A stretch of DNA of 64,000 nucleotides from Romboutsia_C sp015668195 (lineage in GTDB: Bacteria; Bacillota; Clostridia; Peptostreptococcales; Peptostreptococcaceae): the NCBI RefSeq assembly GCF_015668195.1, contig NZ_JADPFC010000002.1, forward strand, positions 310,001-374,000. The letters are read 5' to 3'. Below the pieces are notes generated by a model. That model was not told the origin of the DNA and ran no database searches. It saw nothing but the letters and a program-made list of their open reading frames with translations. The first letter of the stretch is position 1. Each line of letters starts with the position of its first letter. Positions 1 through 8,193 of this stretch are shown in pieces. The position numbers and the translations under genes are program-made.

Positions 1-2411
1 CCACTTTGTAATTTATCTCTTAAGTTATCTGCTACTTCTTTTAAAGTATTCATATCCATTCCTTCGAATTTAGCAGTAACTAAGTTAACTCCATTTACAT
101 CAACCTTTGAATCAAGTACTGATTCTATTGATTGTAAACTCATCTTAGTTTTAACATCGTGTAATTCTTTAGCTAAGTTTTTGTTTTCTTCTAATAAGCT
201 TACTACTTTAGTAGTTAAACCATCTTCTTTAGTTTTTAAGTTTGAACAAACATTAGCTATTACATCTTCTTTTCCATTTAAGTAGTTGTATACTGCTTTA
301 CCTGTTATAGCTTCTATTCTTCTAACCCCTGCAGCTACTCCACCTTCAGATAATATCTTAAACATTCCTATTTGAGAAGTGTTAGTTAAGTGAGTTCCTC
401 CACAAAGCTCTATAGAATAATCTCCCATAGATACAACTCTTACTTCATCACCATATTTTTCTCCAAATAAAGCCATAGCACCTTTATTTTTAGCATCTAT
501 TATACTCATATTTTCACAAGTTATATCTAAAGCGTCAAATATTATATCATTTACTTTTTCTTCTATAACTTTTATTTCTTCTTTAGTTATAGCTTCAAAA
601 TGAGTTACGTCAAATCTTAATCTATCTTCAGTAACTAAAGAACCTGCTTGGTTAACATGATCTCCTAATACTTCTTTTAATACTTTATGAAGTATGTGAG
701 TAGCACTGTGGTTTCTAGCACAAGCCATTCTTCTTTCTTTGTCAACTTTAGCAAATAAAGTTTCTCCTACATTTATTTTACCACTTCTTACAACAACTAT
801 GTGTTTTATAGTATTGTTTGGTCCTTTTTTAGTATCAACAACTTCTATTACAACATCTTCATTTTTATTAACTAAAGTACCTTTATCTCCTGCTTGACCT
901 CCACCTTCTGGATAGAAAGTAGTTTTATCAAGTACTATTATAGCTTCATCCCCTGCTTCAATACTTTCAACTATTTCATTATCTTTAACTATTGCTTTAA
1001 CAGTAGCTTCATCATTTAAGTTGTTATATCCTTCAAATACTGTGCATATAGACTTATCTAATTGAGACACTGCATCTTTTTCCCAAGCTACAGAATCCAT
1101 ATTTCCTCTAGCATCTCTTGCTGCTTGTCTTTGTTTTTCCATTTCAGCATGGAATCCTTCTTCATCTATAGTCATATTTTCTTCTTCTAATATTTCTCTA
1201 GTTAAGTCAACAGGGAATCCATAAGTATCGTATAGCTTAAATGCATTTTCTCCACTTAATACTGTTTTATCTTCTTTTCTTAAATCTTCCATATAAGAAG
1301 CTAATATTTCTATACCTTTATCTATAGTTTCATTGAACTTTTCTTCTTCTATTCTTATAACTTTTTGTACATAGTCTCTTTTTTCAACTAGCTCTGGATA
1401 AGCTTCTCCACTTACTTTTATAACTTCATCAACTAATTTGTATAAGAATGATTCTTTCATTCCAAGTAATTTTCCATTACGAGCAGCTCTTCTAAGTAAT
1501 CTTCTAAGAACATATCCTCTTCCTTCATTTGATGGAAGTACACCATCTGATACTAAGAAGCTAACACTTCTTATATGGTCAGTTATTATTCTTATAGACT
1601 TATCATTCTTAGCATCTTTTCCATAAGTTGTATTAGTTATTTTTTCAACAGAGTTTAATATATGCTTTATAGTATCAACTTCAAATATAGTATCAACACC
1701 TTGCATTATACAAGCCATTCTTTCAAGACCCATACCTGTATCTATGTTTTTATGCTCAAGTGGATTGTAGTTTCCATCTTCATCTTTATTAAATTGAGAG
1801 AATACGTGGTTCCAGAATTCTAAGTATCTGTCACAATCACATCCTGGCTTACAATCTGGATTGTCACATCCATATTCAGGACCTCTATCAAAATGTATTT
1901 CTGAACAAGGACCACAAGCACCAGTACCTATTTCCCAGAAGTTATCCTCTTTACCAAGTCTAACTATTCTTTCTTTAGGTATACCTATTTCTTTTTCCCA
2001 TATTTCGTAAGCTTCATCATCTTCTAAGTATACACTTACCCATATTTTATCTTGAGGTATGTTTAAATGTTCTGTAACAAATTCCCATCCCCATTTTAAT
2101 GTTTCATGTTTGAAGTAATCTCCAAAAGAGAAGTTACCTAACATTTCAAATAATGTAGCATGTCTAGCTGTAACACCTACATTTTCTATATCACCTGTTC
2201 TTATACATTTTTGACAAGTTGACATTCTCTTACTTGGTGGCACTTCAGCACCTGTAAAGTAGTTTTTAAGCGGTGCCATACCTGCATTTATTAATAATAA
2301 ACTTTTGTCATTTTGTGGAACCAGTGAATAACTTGGTTGTATTAAATGCCCTTTAGATTCAAAGAAGTTTAAAAATTTACTTCTTATTTCATTTAATCCC
2401 ATTGGTTGCAT
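1..2411 (-). CDS. alaS: Alanyl-tRNA synthetase (3' end cut by window edge)
   Basis: Class II synthetase that charges tRNA-Ala. About 803 codons are visible, starting MQPMGLNEIRSKF; roughly the last 75 residues (end of the oligomerisation/C-Ala region) would lie to the left of the window. The catalytic core occupies about the first 450 residues. The editing domain shows the zinc-binding histidines in RNHSATHILH and the cysteine in ELCGGTH, so proofreading of Ser/Gly mischarging looks intact. The start at 2411 has AGGAGG at 2420-2425. The gene is controlled by the T-box leader upstream and is separated from it by an unusual GC-richer tract. Confidence 0.97.
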   Translation of the reverse strand, partial: MQPMGLNEIRSKFLNFFESKGHLIQPSYSLVPQNDKSLLLINAGMAPLKNYFTGAEVPPSKRMSTCQKCIRTGDIENVGVTARHATLFEMLGNFSFGDYFKHETLKWGWEFVTEHLNIPQDKIWVSVYLEDDEAYEIWEKEIGIPKERIVRLGKEDNFWEIGTGACGPCSEIHFDRGPEYGCDNPDCKPGCDCDRYLEFWNHVFSQFNKDEDGNYNPLEHKNIDTGMGLERMACIMQGVDTIFEVDTIKHILNSVEKITNTTYGKDAKNDKSIRIITDHIRSVSFLVSDGVLPSNEGRGYVLRRLLRRAARNGKLLGMKESFLYKLVDEVIKVSGEAYPELVEKRDYVQKVIRIEEEKFNETIDKGIEILASYMEDLRKEDKTVLSGENAFKLYDTYGFPVDLTREILEEENMTIDEEGFHAEMEKQRQAARDARGNMDSVAWEKDAVSQLDKSICTVFEGYNNLNDEATVKAIVKDNEIVESIEAGDEAIIVLDKTTFYPEGGGQAGDKGTLVNKNEDVVIEVVDTKKGPNNTIKHIVVVRSGKINVGETLFAKVDKERRMACARNHSATHILHKVLKEVLGDHVNQAGSLVTEDRLRFDVTHFEAITKEEIKVIEEKVNDIIFDALDITCENMSIIDAKNKGAMALFGEKYGDEVRVVSMGDYSIELCGGTHLTNTSQIGMFKILSEGGVAAGVRRIEAITGKAVYNYLNGKEDVIANVCSNLKTKEDGLTTKVVSLLEENKNLAKELHDVKTKMSLQSIESVLDSKVDVNGVNLVTAKFEGMDMNTLKEVADNLRDKLQS

Positions 2412-2433
2412 TTTTTCTTCCTCCTTAATTATG

Positions 2434-2510
2434 TAAAATTCGCTTTGCTCATTTCGCCAATGATATACCTTCGCGACAGCTTTAGGTAAATCCGTAGCCC
2501 AAAATATAAA
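2434..2510 (-). repeat. GC-richer tract between T-box terminator and alaS, candidate dispersed element
   Basis: This stretch is richer in G and C than the surrounding leader and contains several CG dinucleotides. Its left part, at 2438-2456, matches the sequence at 25436-25454 at 18 of 19 positions, in the same orientation. Read in the alaS frame it is open, giving ...DLPKAVAKVYHWRNEQ..., and joins alaS without a stop. It is not needed for the T-box, and the alaS Shine-Dalgarno sequence lies downstream of it. I infer a fragment of a dispersed repeat; only two copies can be seen here. Confidence 0.35.
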
Positions 2511-2533
2511 TGAGTTGATATTATAAATTTGAA

Positions 2534-2792
2534 TATAAAAAAGCTCGCCACTATAACATAGTATAGGGGCGAGCATATTCTCGCGGTACCACCCTACTTA
2601 CTGAACATTCAGTATCTTCGGAAAACCTTAAGTTATAACGGAACTACCGTCGACTCATACTATTATTTCAAAATCGATACTCAAAGACTGCTTCAATTAA
2701 TCTATCATAAGAACTCTCACCAATGTTCTCTCTCTGTAAAGCTTCAATTAATTTACTATTTCTTTTCACTGCATTTAATATATTTGTTTTAT
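2534..2792 (-). promoter_or_regulatory. T-box riboswitch leader of alaS
   Basis: The canonical T-box AGGGTGGTACCGCGA is at 2581-2595. It pairs in trans with the acceptor end of uncharged tRNA and forms the antiterminator. Upstream, the stem I region runs from about 2760 to 2650 and includes a GGUGAGAG-type apical loop. The triplet GCA at 2691-2689 follows UGAA, the usual context of a specifier, and encodes alanine. Uncharged tRNA-Ala should therefore allow read-through into alaS. The T-box itself is certain; the exact specifier assignment is an inference. Confidence 0.93.
2536..2575 (-). terminator. T-box regulatory terminator of alaS
   Basis: The arms GCTCGCC/GGCGAGC at 2543-2549 and 2568-2574 form a stem followed by a run of U on the minus strand. 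It lies immediately downstream of the T-box sequence, as expected for the terminator that competes with the antiterminator. Confidence 0.9.
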
Positions 2793-2798
2793 TACATT

Positions 2799-2827
2799 AT
2801 ATTACTAAATTATATTGAAATAATCAA
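2799..2827 (-). promoter_or_regulatory. Candidate promoter of the alaS T-box leader
   Basis: TTGATT at 2827-2822 and TAATAT at 2804-2799 are 17 bases apart on the minus strand, fitting a vegetative promoter. Transcription would begin near 2792, giving a leader of about 380 nucleotides before alaS. Confidence 0.45.
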
Positions 2828-2913
2828 TAGTATTTTGCTACACATATAAATTTATATTCATATTATTTCACAAATACTTGTAATTTTATATCTTAGTTAA
2901 TTATAAAGTAGCC

Positions 2914-4005
2914 CTATAAAGCTAAATCTATGATTCCTCCGCCAACTACAACATCACCGTTGTACATAACAACTGATTGACCTTTAGTTATAGCCCTTTG
3001 TGGCTCATCAAATACTATCTTTATAGCATCTTCTCCGTGCTTGTATACAGTAGCTGGTGATGGCTTAGCAGAGTATCTAATTTTAGCTTCAACTCTTACA
3101 GGTTCCCCCTCTTTTACACCATCTATTGATATAAAGTTTACATCTTTAGCTATTAATACTTTATTAAATATATCTTCATTATCTCCAAGTACCACTGTAT
3201 TTCTAACAGGGTCTATATCAACAACAAACATAGGCTTTCCAAGTGCTATTCCTAGACCTTTTCTTTGACCTATAGTATAGTTTACTATACCTTTGTGTTT
3301 TCCTAATACATTTCCTTTAGTATCTACAAAGAATCCTTCTTCAATTCTTTTTTTAGAATGTTTTTTAACATATCCAGCATAATCATTATCTTTAACGAAG
3401 CATATCTCTTGGCTATCTGGCTTATTGTGAACATCCATACCCATTTCTTTTGCTATTTCTCTAACTCTATCCTTTTCATAGTCTCCTATAGGAAGAAGCG
3501 TGTGTTCTAATTGTTCTTGAGTTAGGTTGTATAAAGCATAAGTTTGGTCTTTTTTATCCGTAACTGATTTTTTAAGTAAAAATCTCCCGCTTTCTTCATC
3601 TTTTTCTATTTTTGCATAATGCCCTGTAGCTACATAATCACATCCTATTTGACGAGCTTTTCTAAAGAAATCATCAAACTTTATATGCTTATTACAAGCT
3701 ATACAAGGATTAGGAGTTCTTCCATTTAAGTATTCATCTATAAATGGCTCTATAACTTTTTCCTTAAATACATCACTAAAGTTTAATACATAAAAAGGTA
3801 TACCTATCTTATCAGCAACTTTTCTCGCATCTTCAACAGCTGCTAATGAGCAACATCCACCTTCATTTTCTATAAGTTCATCATCATCATCTTGCCATAG
3901 TTTCATAGTAACACCTATTACATCATATCCTTGCTTTTTTAAAAGATATGCTGCAACAGAGCTGTCTACTCCACCACTCATACCGATCATAACTCTTTTT
4001 TTCAT
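2914..4005 (-). CDS. mnmA: tRNA-specific 2-thiouridylase MnmA
   Basis: This enzyme thiolates U34 of Lys, Glu and Gln tRNAs in the cytoplasm, using sulfur from a cysteine desulfurase. The PP-loop SGGVDSS is at residues 10-16. The two catalytic cysteines are C101 (NPCIAC) and C202 (SQEICFV). At 363 residues it has the normal family length. It lies directly downstream of the iscR-iscS-iscU operon, which can supply the sulfur, but a strong terminator after iscU suggests it has its own promoter. The start is preceded by GAAGGTGA. Confidence 0.96.
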   Translation of the reverse strand: MKKRVMIGMSGGVDSSVAAYLLKKQGYDVIGVTMKLWQDDDDELIENEGGCCSLAAVEDARKVADKIGIPFYVLNFSDVFKEKVIEPFIDEYLNGRTPNPCIACNKHIKFDDFFRKARQIGCDYVATGHYAKIEKDEESGRFLLKKSVTDKKDQTYALYNLTQEQLEHTLLPIGDYEKDRVREIAKEMGMDVHNKPDSQEICFVKDNDYAGYVKKHSKKRIEEGFFVDTKGNVLGKHKGIVNYTIGQRKGLGIALGKPMFVVDIDPVRNTVVLGDNEDIFNKVLIAKDVNFISIDGVKEGEPVRVEAKIRYSAKPSPATVYKHGEDAIKIVFDEPQRAITKGQSVVMYNGDVVVGGGIIDLAL

Positions 4006-4106
4006 AACGTCACCTTCTTTTGTTAATTACATTTATCTTCTTATTATATATATTTTTATAACTTTTTAAAAGGATAATAGCATAATTTTTCAATATATAA
4101 AATATA

Positions 4107-4140
4107 ATATCCCTTTTAAGTATTAACTTAAAAGGGATAT
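4107..4140 (-). terminator. Intrinsic terminator after iscU
   Basis: A perfect 15-bp stem (4107-4121 with 4126-4140) with a 4-base loop is followed on the minus strand by a T-rich run. It lies just after the iscU stop codon. Confidence 0.85.
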
Positions 4141-4163
4141 TATATCATCTATTACTTAATAAA

Positions 4164-4619
4164 TTACATTTCTTCCTCTTCTATATCATGATGATGATCA
4201 TGGTCATCATCTATAACAACACCATCTAATTCTGGTATGTGTATATTGTGCTTTTTAGAATAATCTATTAAAGCTGATTTTATAGCTTGTTCAGCAAGTA
4301 CTGAACAGTGCATTTTAACTGGTGGTAAACCATCTAGCGCTTCAGCAACAGCTTTGTTTGTTACTGCTAATGCTTCATGTATAGTTTTTCCTTTTACCAT
4401 TTCTGTAGCCATTGATGAACTAGCTATTGCAGATCCACATCCAAAAGTTTTAAATTTAACATCTTTTATAACTTTTGTATCTTCATCTATATCAAGATAT
4501 ATTCTCATTATATCTCCACATTTAGCGTTTCCTACTTCACCTATTCCACTAGCGTTTTCTATTTCTCCTATATTTCTTGGATTCATGAAATGATCCATAA
4601 CTTTATCACTATATTGCAT
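4164..4619 (-). CDS. iscU: Iron-sulfur cluster scaffold protein IscU/NifU-like
   Basis: This protein is the scaffold on which Fe-S clusters are built before transfer to apo-proteins. The three conserved cysteines are C34 (NAKCGD), C61 (FGCGSA) and C105 (KMHCSV), with aspartate D36. The N-terminal domain of about 125 residues is of normal NifU_N type. The C-terminal tail is rich in Asp, His and Glu, with a DDDHDHHHD core. The gene follows iscS with a 47-base gap and ends the operon at a terminator. IscS (neighbour) supplies sulfur; the tail may bind metal, which is an inference. Confidence 0.95.
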   Translation of the reverse strand: MQYSDKVMDHFMNPRNIGEIENASGIGEVGNAKCGDIMRIYLDIDEDTKVIKDVKFKTFGCGSAIASSSMATEMVKGKTIHEALAVTNKAVAEALDGLPPVKMHCSVLAEQAIKSALIDYSKKHNIHIPELDGVVIDDDHDHHHDIEEEEM

Positions 4620-4666
4620 GATGTAATCCTCCTTTAATTTTGATATATATTAATCTATCTCCGATA

Positions 4667-5860
4667 TTATTTGTCTTTATTTTCTTTTATAAATTTGTCA
4701 TATAGAGGTGACATACTTCTTAGTCTCTCTATAACTTTTGGTAAGTGTTCTATTATATAATCTATATCTTCTTCAGTTGTAAAGTCACCTATAGATAATC
4801 TTAAAGAACCATGTGCTATTTCATGAGGTAATCCTATAGCCATTAAAACATGTGATGGGTCTAATGAACCTGATGTACATGCAGAACCACTTGATGCAGC
4901 TATACCTAACATGTCTAGCATTAATAGTATTCCTTCTCCTTCTATAAATTCAAATGAGAAGTTAACATTTCCTGGTAATCTATGTTCCATACTTCCGTTA
5001 ACTCTTGTGTATGGTATATTTTTAAGTATTCCATCTATTAATCTTTTTCTTAATGCAGTAAGTCTTTCTATATGGTTATCCATATTTTCTTTAGCCATTT
5101 CTGCTGCTTTTCCATATCCTACTATTGAAGGTATATTTTCAGTACCAGCTCTTCTTCTTCTTTCTTGTGCTCCACCATGAACAAATGAATGTAACTTTGT
5201 TCCAGTTTTAATATATAAAGCACCTATTCCTTTAGGTCCATATATTTTGTGAGAAGACATACTCATTAAGTCTACATTTAATTCTTTAACATCTATATGA
5301 ATATTTCCTGCTGCTTGAACTGCATCTGTGTGGAATATTATATTATGTTTTTTAGCTATTTCACCTATTTCTTTTATAGGTTGTATAGTTCCTATTTCGT
5401 TATTTGCAAACATTATAGTTATTAATATTGTAGTGTCTTTTATAGCTTTTTCTAATTCATCTAATTTAACTCTACCTTCAGCATCAACATCTAGGTAAGT
5501 TACTTCAAATCCATGATGTTTTTCTAAGTATTCACATACATGAAGTATACCATGATGTTCTATTTTAGATGTTATTATATGGTTTCCTTTATGTTTATTA
5601 GAGAAAGCAACTCCTTCTATTGCCCAGTTATCACTTTCTGTTCCACCACCTGTGAAGTATATTTCATTTGGCTTTGCATTTATAAGGTTTGCTACTTGTC
5701 CTCTAGCTTTATCTAATGCAGCTTTTGCTTCTCTTCCGAATGTATGAAAACTAGATGCATTCCCGAAATAATCTGTTAAATAAGGCATCATTTCATCTAG
5801 TACTTCTTTTTTAACAGGTGTTGTCGCTGAATAATCCATATATAATCTTCTTTTTTCCAT
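4667..5860 (-). CDS. iscS: Cysteine desulfurase IscS/NifS
   Basis: PLP-dependent enzyme that converts cysteine to alanine and passes persulfide sulfur to IscU and tRNA thiolases. The PLP lysine is K205 in SSHKIYGPKG, and the catalytic cysteine is C328 in SSGSACTSG on the mobile loop. Cofactor motif TGGGTESDN is at 70-78. At 397 residues it has the usual length for the family. It starts 17 bases after the iscR stop, so the two are co-transcribed. The assignment to the Fe-S branch rather than another desulfurase rests on the neighbouring iscU. Confidence 0.96.
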   Translation of the reverse strand: MEKRRLYMDYSATTPVKKEVLDEMMPYLTDYFGNASSFHTFGREAKAALDKARGQVANLINAKPNEIYFTGGGTESDNWAIEGVAFSNKHKGNHIITSKIEHHGILHVCEYLEKHHGFEVTYLDVDAEGRVKLDELEKAIKDTTILITIMFANNEIGTIQPIKEIGEIAKKHNIIFHTDAVQAAGNIHIDVKELNVDLMSMSSHKIYGPKGIGALYIKTGTKLHSFVHGGAQERRRRAGTENIPSIVGYGKAAEMAKENMDNHIERLTALRKRLIDGILKNIPYTRVNGSMEHRLPGNVNFSFEFIEGEGILLMLDMLGIAASSGSACTSGSLDPSHVLMAIGLPHEIAHGSLRLSIGDFTTEEDIDYIIEHLPKVIERLRSMSPLYDKFIKENKDK

Positions 5861-5877
5861 TTTGTATTCGCTCCAAT

Positions 5878-6324
5878 CTACTTTAATAAATTTGTTATAT
5901 CGCAGTCTAATTTGTTTTTGTTGTAATCATCTATCATGTCTTGAAGGTTTATAGCATTTATTACATCCTCTATTCCCTTCTTTAATTTTTCCCAAACGAC
6001 TTTTGTAACGCATATATTTGAATTTTCACAAATATCTTCATCTATAACACAATCTGAAATTGAAATAGGCCCTTCTAGTACTACTAAAATATCCCCTACT
6101 TTTATATCTTTAGGTTTTTTAGCTAGTAAATATCCACCTTGTGCACCTCTTACACTTTTAACAAGTCCAGATTTCTTAAGTGATGAAAATATCTGCTCTA
6201 AATATTGTTCTGATATATTTTGTTTTTTAGCTATATACTTTAATGGTACTGGACCATTCTCTTCATTTAGAGATAATTCAAACATAGCTTTGAGTCCATA
6301 TCTACCTTTAGTTGATAGTTTCAT
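5878..6324 (-). CDS. iscR: Rrf2-family regulator IscR
   Basis: Winged-helix transcription factor of 148 residues, first gene of the isc operon. The N-terminal MKLSTKGRYGLKAMFEL and the wing KSVRGAQGGYLLAK are typical of Rrf2 proteins. Three cysteines lie close together in ISDCVIDEDICENSNIC (spaced by 6 and 5 residues), matching the cluster-binding cysteines of IscR rather than CymR. It probably senses Fe-S status and represses its own operon through the operator-like repeats flanking the promoter. Binding of a cluster is inferred from the cysteine pattern. Confidence 0.9.
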   Translation of the reverse strand: MKLSTKGRYGLKAMFELSLNEENGPVPLKYIAKKQNISEQYLEQIFSSLKKSGLVKSVRGAQGGYLLAKKPKDIKVGDILVVLEGPISISDCVIDEDICENSNICVTKVVWEKLKKGIEDVINAINLQDMIDDYNKNKLDCDITNLLK

Positions 6325-6350
6325 ATATTATCACCCTTTACTCAATTACA

Positions 6351-6375
6351 ATTCATAGTAATTTACTAGGTTTTA
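6351..6375 (-). promoter_or_regulatory. Operator-like repeat, downstream copy, iscR
   Basis: This 25-base site, containing CCTAGTAAATTAC on the minus strand, differs from the site at 6422-6446 at a single base. It covers roughly +5 to +29 of the predicted iscR transcript. It is a plausible IscR binding site. Confidence 0.6.
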
Positions 6376-6386
6376 TCTTCAATATT

Positions 6387-6415
6387 ATTTTATTATATCC
6401 TAGTAATTTTGTCAA
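6387..6415 (-). promoter_or_regulatory. Promoter of iscR-iscS-iscU
   Basis: A perfect -35 TTGACA at 6415-6410 and a -10 TAAAAT at 6392-6387 are separated by 17 bases. The spacer contains an ACTAGG half-site related to the flanking repeats. The predicted transcript begins near 6380, about 55 bases before the iscR start codon. Confidence 0.75.
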
Positions 6416-6421
6416 CTTTAA

Positions 6422-6446
6422 ATTCATACTAATTTACTAGGTTTTA
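6422..6446 (-). promoter_or_regulatory. Operator-like repeat, upstream copy, iscR
   Basis: Second copy of the repeat at 6351-6375, with 24 of 25 bases identical, placed just upstream of the -35 box (about -42 to -66). Two near-identical sites bracketing one promoter suggest cooperative autoregulation by IscR. Confidence 0.6.
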
Positions 6447-6544
6447 TTTTTTCACATTCACTAATTAAAATGCTTCATTTATACTATATATATACCATCA
6501 TTTTTTTAATGTAAACATATTATTTTAAATTTTTCTAACAAATA

Positions 6545-6573
6545 AAAAAGACTGTATTTAAACAGTCTTTTTA
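6545..6573 (-). terminator. Intrinsic terminator of the vanZ-like gene
   Basis: The stem arms AGACTGT and ACAGTCT (6549-6555 with 6562-6568) are flanked by A and T runs. The hairpin overlaps the stop codon of the VanZ-like gene. Confidence 0.8.
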
Positions 6574-7091
6574 TAATTATTATTTTTGAATAGGAAATTA
6601 AAAAATCCTCTTATTCCATTAAACATAACTATTATTACAACCAGTATTATTATTCCAGTAATAGCTCCACTTGAATCTATAAATACATCTTTTATACTTC
6701 CAACTCTTCCAGCTACTGATAGCTGTCTCATTTCATCATAGTAAGCATATAAAGCACTTATTATAAATGATAGTATAGCTGATATAAATACTCTTTTAGT
6801 AAATACATAAAGCATTAGACATAAAGAGATACCAATACATGCATATATACTAAAATGAGCTAATTTTCTAATTATATAACTTTTACTTCCATATCTCTTT
6901 AAAACATTAAATACTTTATCTTTTATACTTATTAACTTACTATCTTTTAGAGTAACCTCTTGTCTTATTTCATCAACCACGTTGACAACTTTATCTGATT
7001 GCATTTTAGATACATTACCTTCTTGACTTGAAAAATAATACATAGTTCCCATTGCTAAAACAACTAATACTAAGCAAATTATTTTTTTCAT
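6558..7091 (-). CDS. VanZ-like membrane protein
   Basis: A 177-residue protein with a hydrophobic N-terminal segment (about 3-20) and three further membrane spans (about 80-102, 105-122, 138-160). The motif YDEMRQLSVAGRVGSIKDV followed by DSSGAITG is the VanZ-family signature near the C-terminus. VanZ of enterococci gives low-level teicoplanin resistance, but most chromosomal homologues have no known role. It stands alone, with its own Shine-Dalgarno (AGAGGTGAT) and terminator, so context does not suggest a partner. Confidence 0.85.
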   Translation of the reverse strand: MKKIICLVLVVLAMGTMYYFSSQEGNVSKMQSDKVVNVVDEIRQEVTLKDSKLISIKDKVFNVLKRYGSKSYIIRKLAHFSIYACIGISLCLMLYVFTKRVFISAILSFIISALYAYYDEMRQLSVAGRVGSIKDVFIDSSGAITGIIILVVIIVMFNGIRGFFNFLFKNNNYKKTV

Positions 7092-7237
7092 GGTATTATC
7101 ACCTCTTTTATATTTAGTGATTATACATTATATAATTATACAAGTCCAATTTTTGCAATAAATATATCTTATAATATTCACTAAATGATAAACATTTTTC
7201 TTAAATTTTAATCATGACTATATTATTTGAATATAAA

Positions 7238-7269
7238 ATAGGGTATCTCCCAATAAGAGAATACCCTAA
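7238..7269 (-). terminator. Terminator-like hairpin after the GNAT gene
   Basis: AGGGTAT-CTC and GAGAATACCCT pair with one bulge (7240-7249 with 7258-7268). The hairpin overlaps the stop codon of the acetyltransferase gene, and the transcript is A/U-rich afterwards. Confidence 0.6.
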
Positions 7270-8036
7270 ACATAATAAATACTCCATTTTCCTATTTCTT
7301 TAAATCCTAATTTTTTATATATCTTTCCCGCTTCTTCATTATCATAAAATAAACACGGAATTTTTCCTTCTTCTAATAATTCTCTACATAACTTGCTTAT
7401 GCATAAAGTTGCATAACCTTTATTTCTGTAATTTGGATGAGTCCCTACACCAACTATCAGCCCATATTTTTGGCTTTCTAATGTACTCTTTGCCATAGCA
7501 ACAACTTGTTTATCACACGATATATAATACCCTCTTCCAGTTTTAAGCATATTTTTTATATTTTCTACTGTAGTGTTTTCAAATTCTTCTATAACTTCAT
7601 ATAACTTTACTACTTTACCTATACTACCAAATCTAATCCTTTTTACATTTGAACTTCTCATTGTATTTTCTAAATTTTTTGTTGTAGGTAGCTTGCAAAA
7701 ACTAACTATTCTTTTTCTATTAATATTTAAATTTTTTTCAAGTTTATCTAGACATACTGTTTTACCGCTTATCTCAGTATAATCTAATTTATCTATAAAG
7801 TTAGAAAATCTCTTTGCATTAAATTTAGAATAAGAATAAAATGTTAAAAAATCTAAATATTTAACTAATATTCCCTCTATATTGCCACTTCTATCTATAT
7901 CTGCCCATACACTAAAAAAATTATTATCATATCCAAATCTCTCAATATCCCCAACTATAAATAAATTAAATTCAGGTTCCTTACTTAAATATTCAATTAT
8001 CTTTTTATGATATTTTCCATTCATTTTCAAAATCAT
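7266..8036 (-). CDS. GNAT-family N-acetyltransferase
   Basis: A 256-residue protein whose C-terminal half carries the acetyl-CoA binding motif GVGTHPNYRNKGYAT (about 196-210), followed by FYDNEEAGKIYKKLGF, the usual GNAT end strand. The N-terminal half has no motif I can place; two-part proteins of this kind occur in several clostridial acetyltransferase families. The substrate cannot be read from the sequence. GGGGGAAG precedes the start. It sits alone between rarA and the vanZ-like gene. Confidence 0.8.
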   Translation of the reverse strand: MILKMNGKYHKKIIEYLSKEPEFNLFIVGDIERFGYDNNFFSVWADIDRSGNIEGILVKYLDFLTFYSYSKFNAKRFSNFIDKLDYTEISGKTVCLDKLEKNLNINRKRIVSFCKLPTTKNLENTMRSSNVKRIRFGSIGKVVKLYEVIEEFENTTVENIKNMLKTGRGYYISCDKQVVAMAKSTLESQKYGLIVGVGTHPNYRNKGYATLCISKLCRELLEEGKIPCLFYDNEEAGKIYKKLGFKEIGKWSIYYV

Positions 8037-8193
8037 ATACTTCCCCCTGATATAAAAATAAATCTACATATAAAAACTACCTTTATAATATTTTTATTAT
8101 CAATAGTGGTTTTTATGATAATTTTATATTTACTAATAGATTTCCTTCTTTTTAGTTTTAGTTAAATATTTTTAAGTGACAAATACGCTATAA

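Noticed and set aside
1438..1626. Small plus-strand frame within alaS
   Set aside because: It lies entirely opposite the alaS coding sequence and shows nothing recognisable.
8072..8114. Possible terminator after rarA
   Set aside because: Arms of 8 of 9 matches around a long unpaired loop; too weak to call.
8037..8193. 6S RNA gene near rarA, a frequent location in Firmicutes
   Set aside because: The gap is short, A/T rich and shows no long imperfect hairpin of the 6S type.
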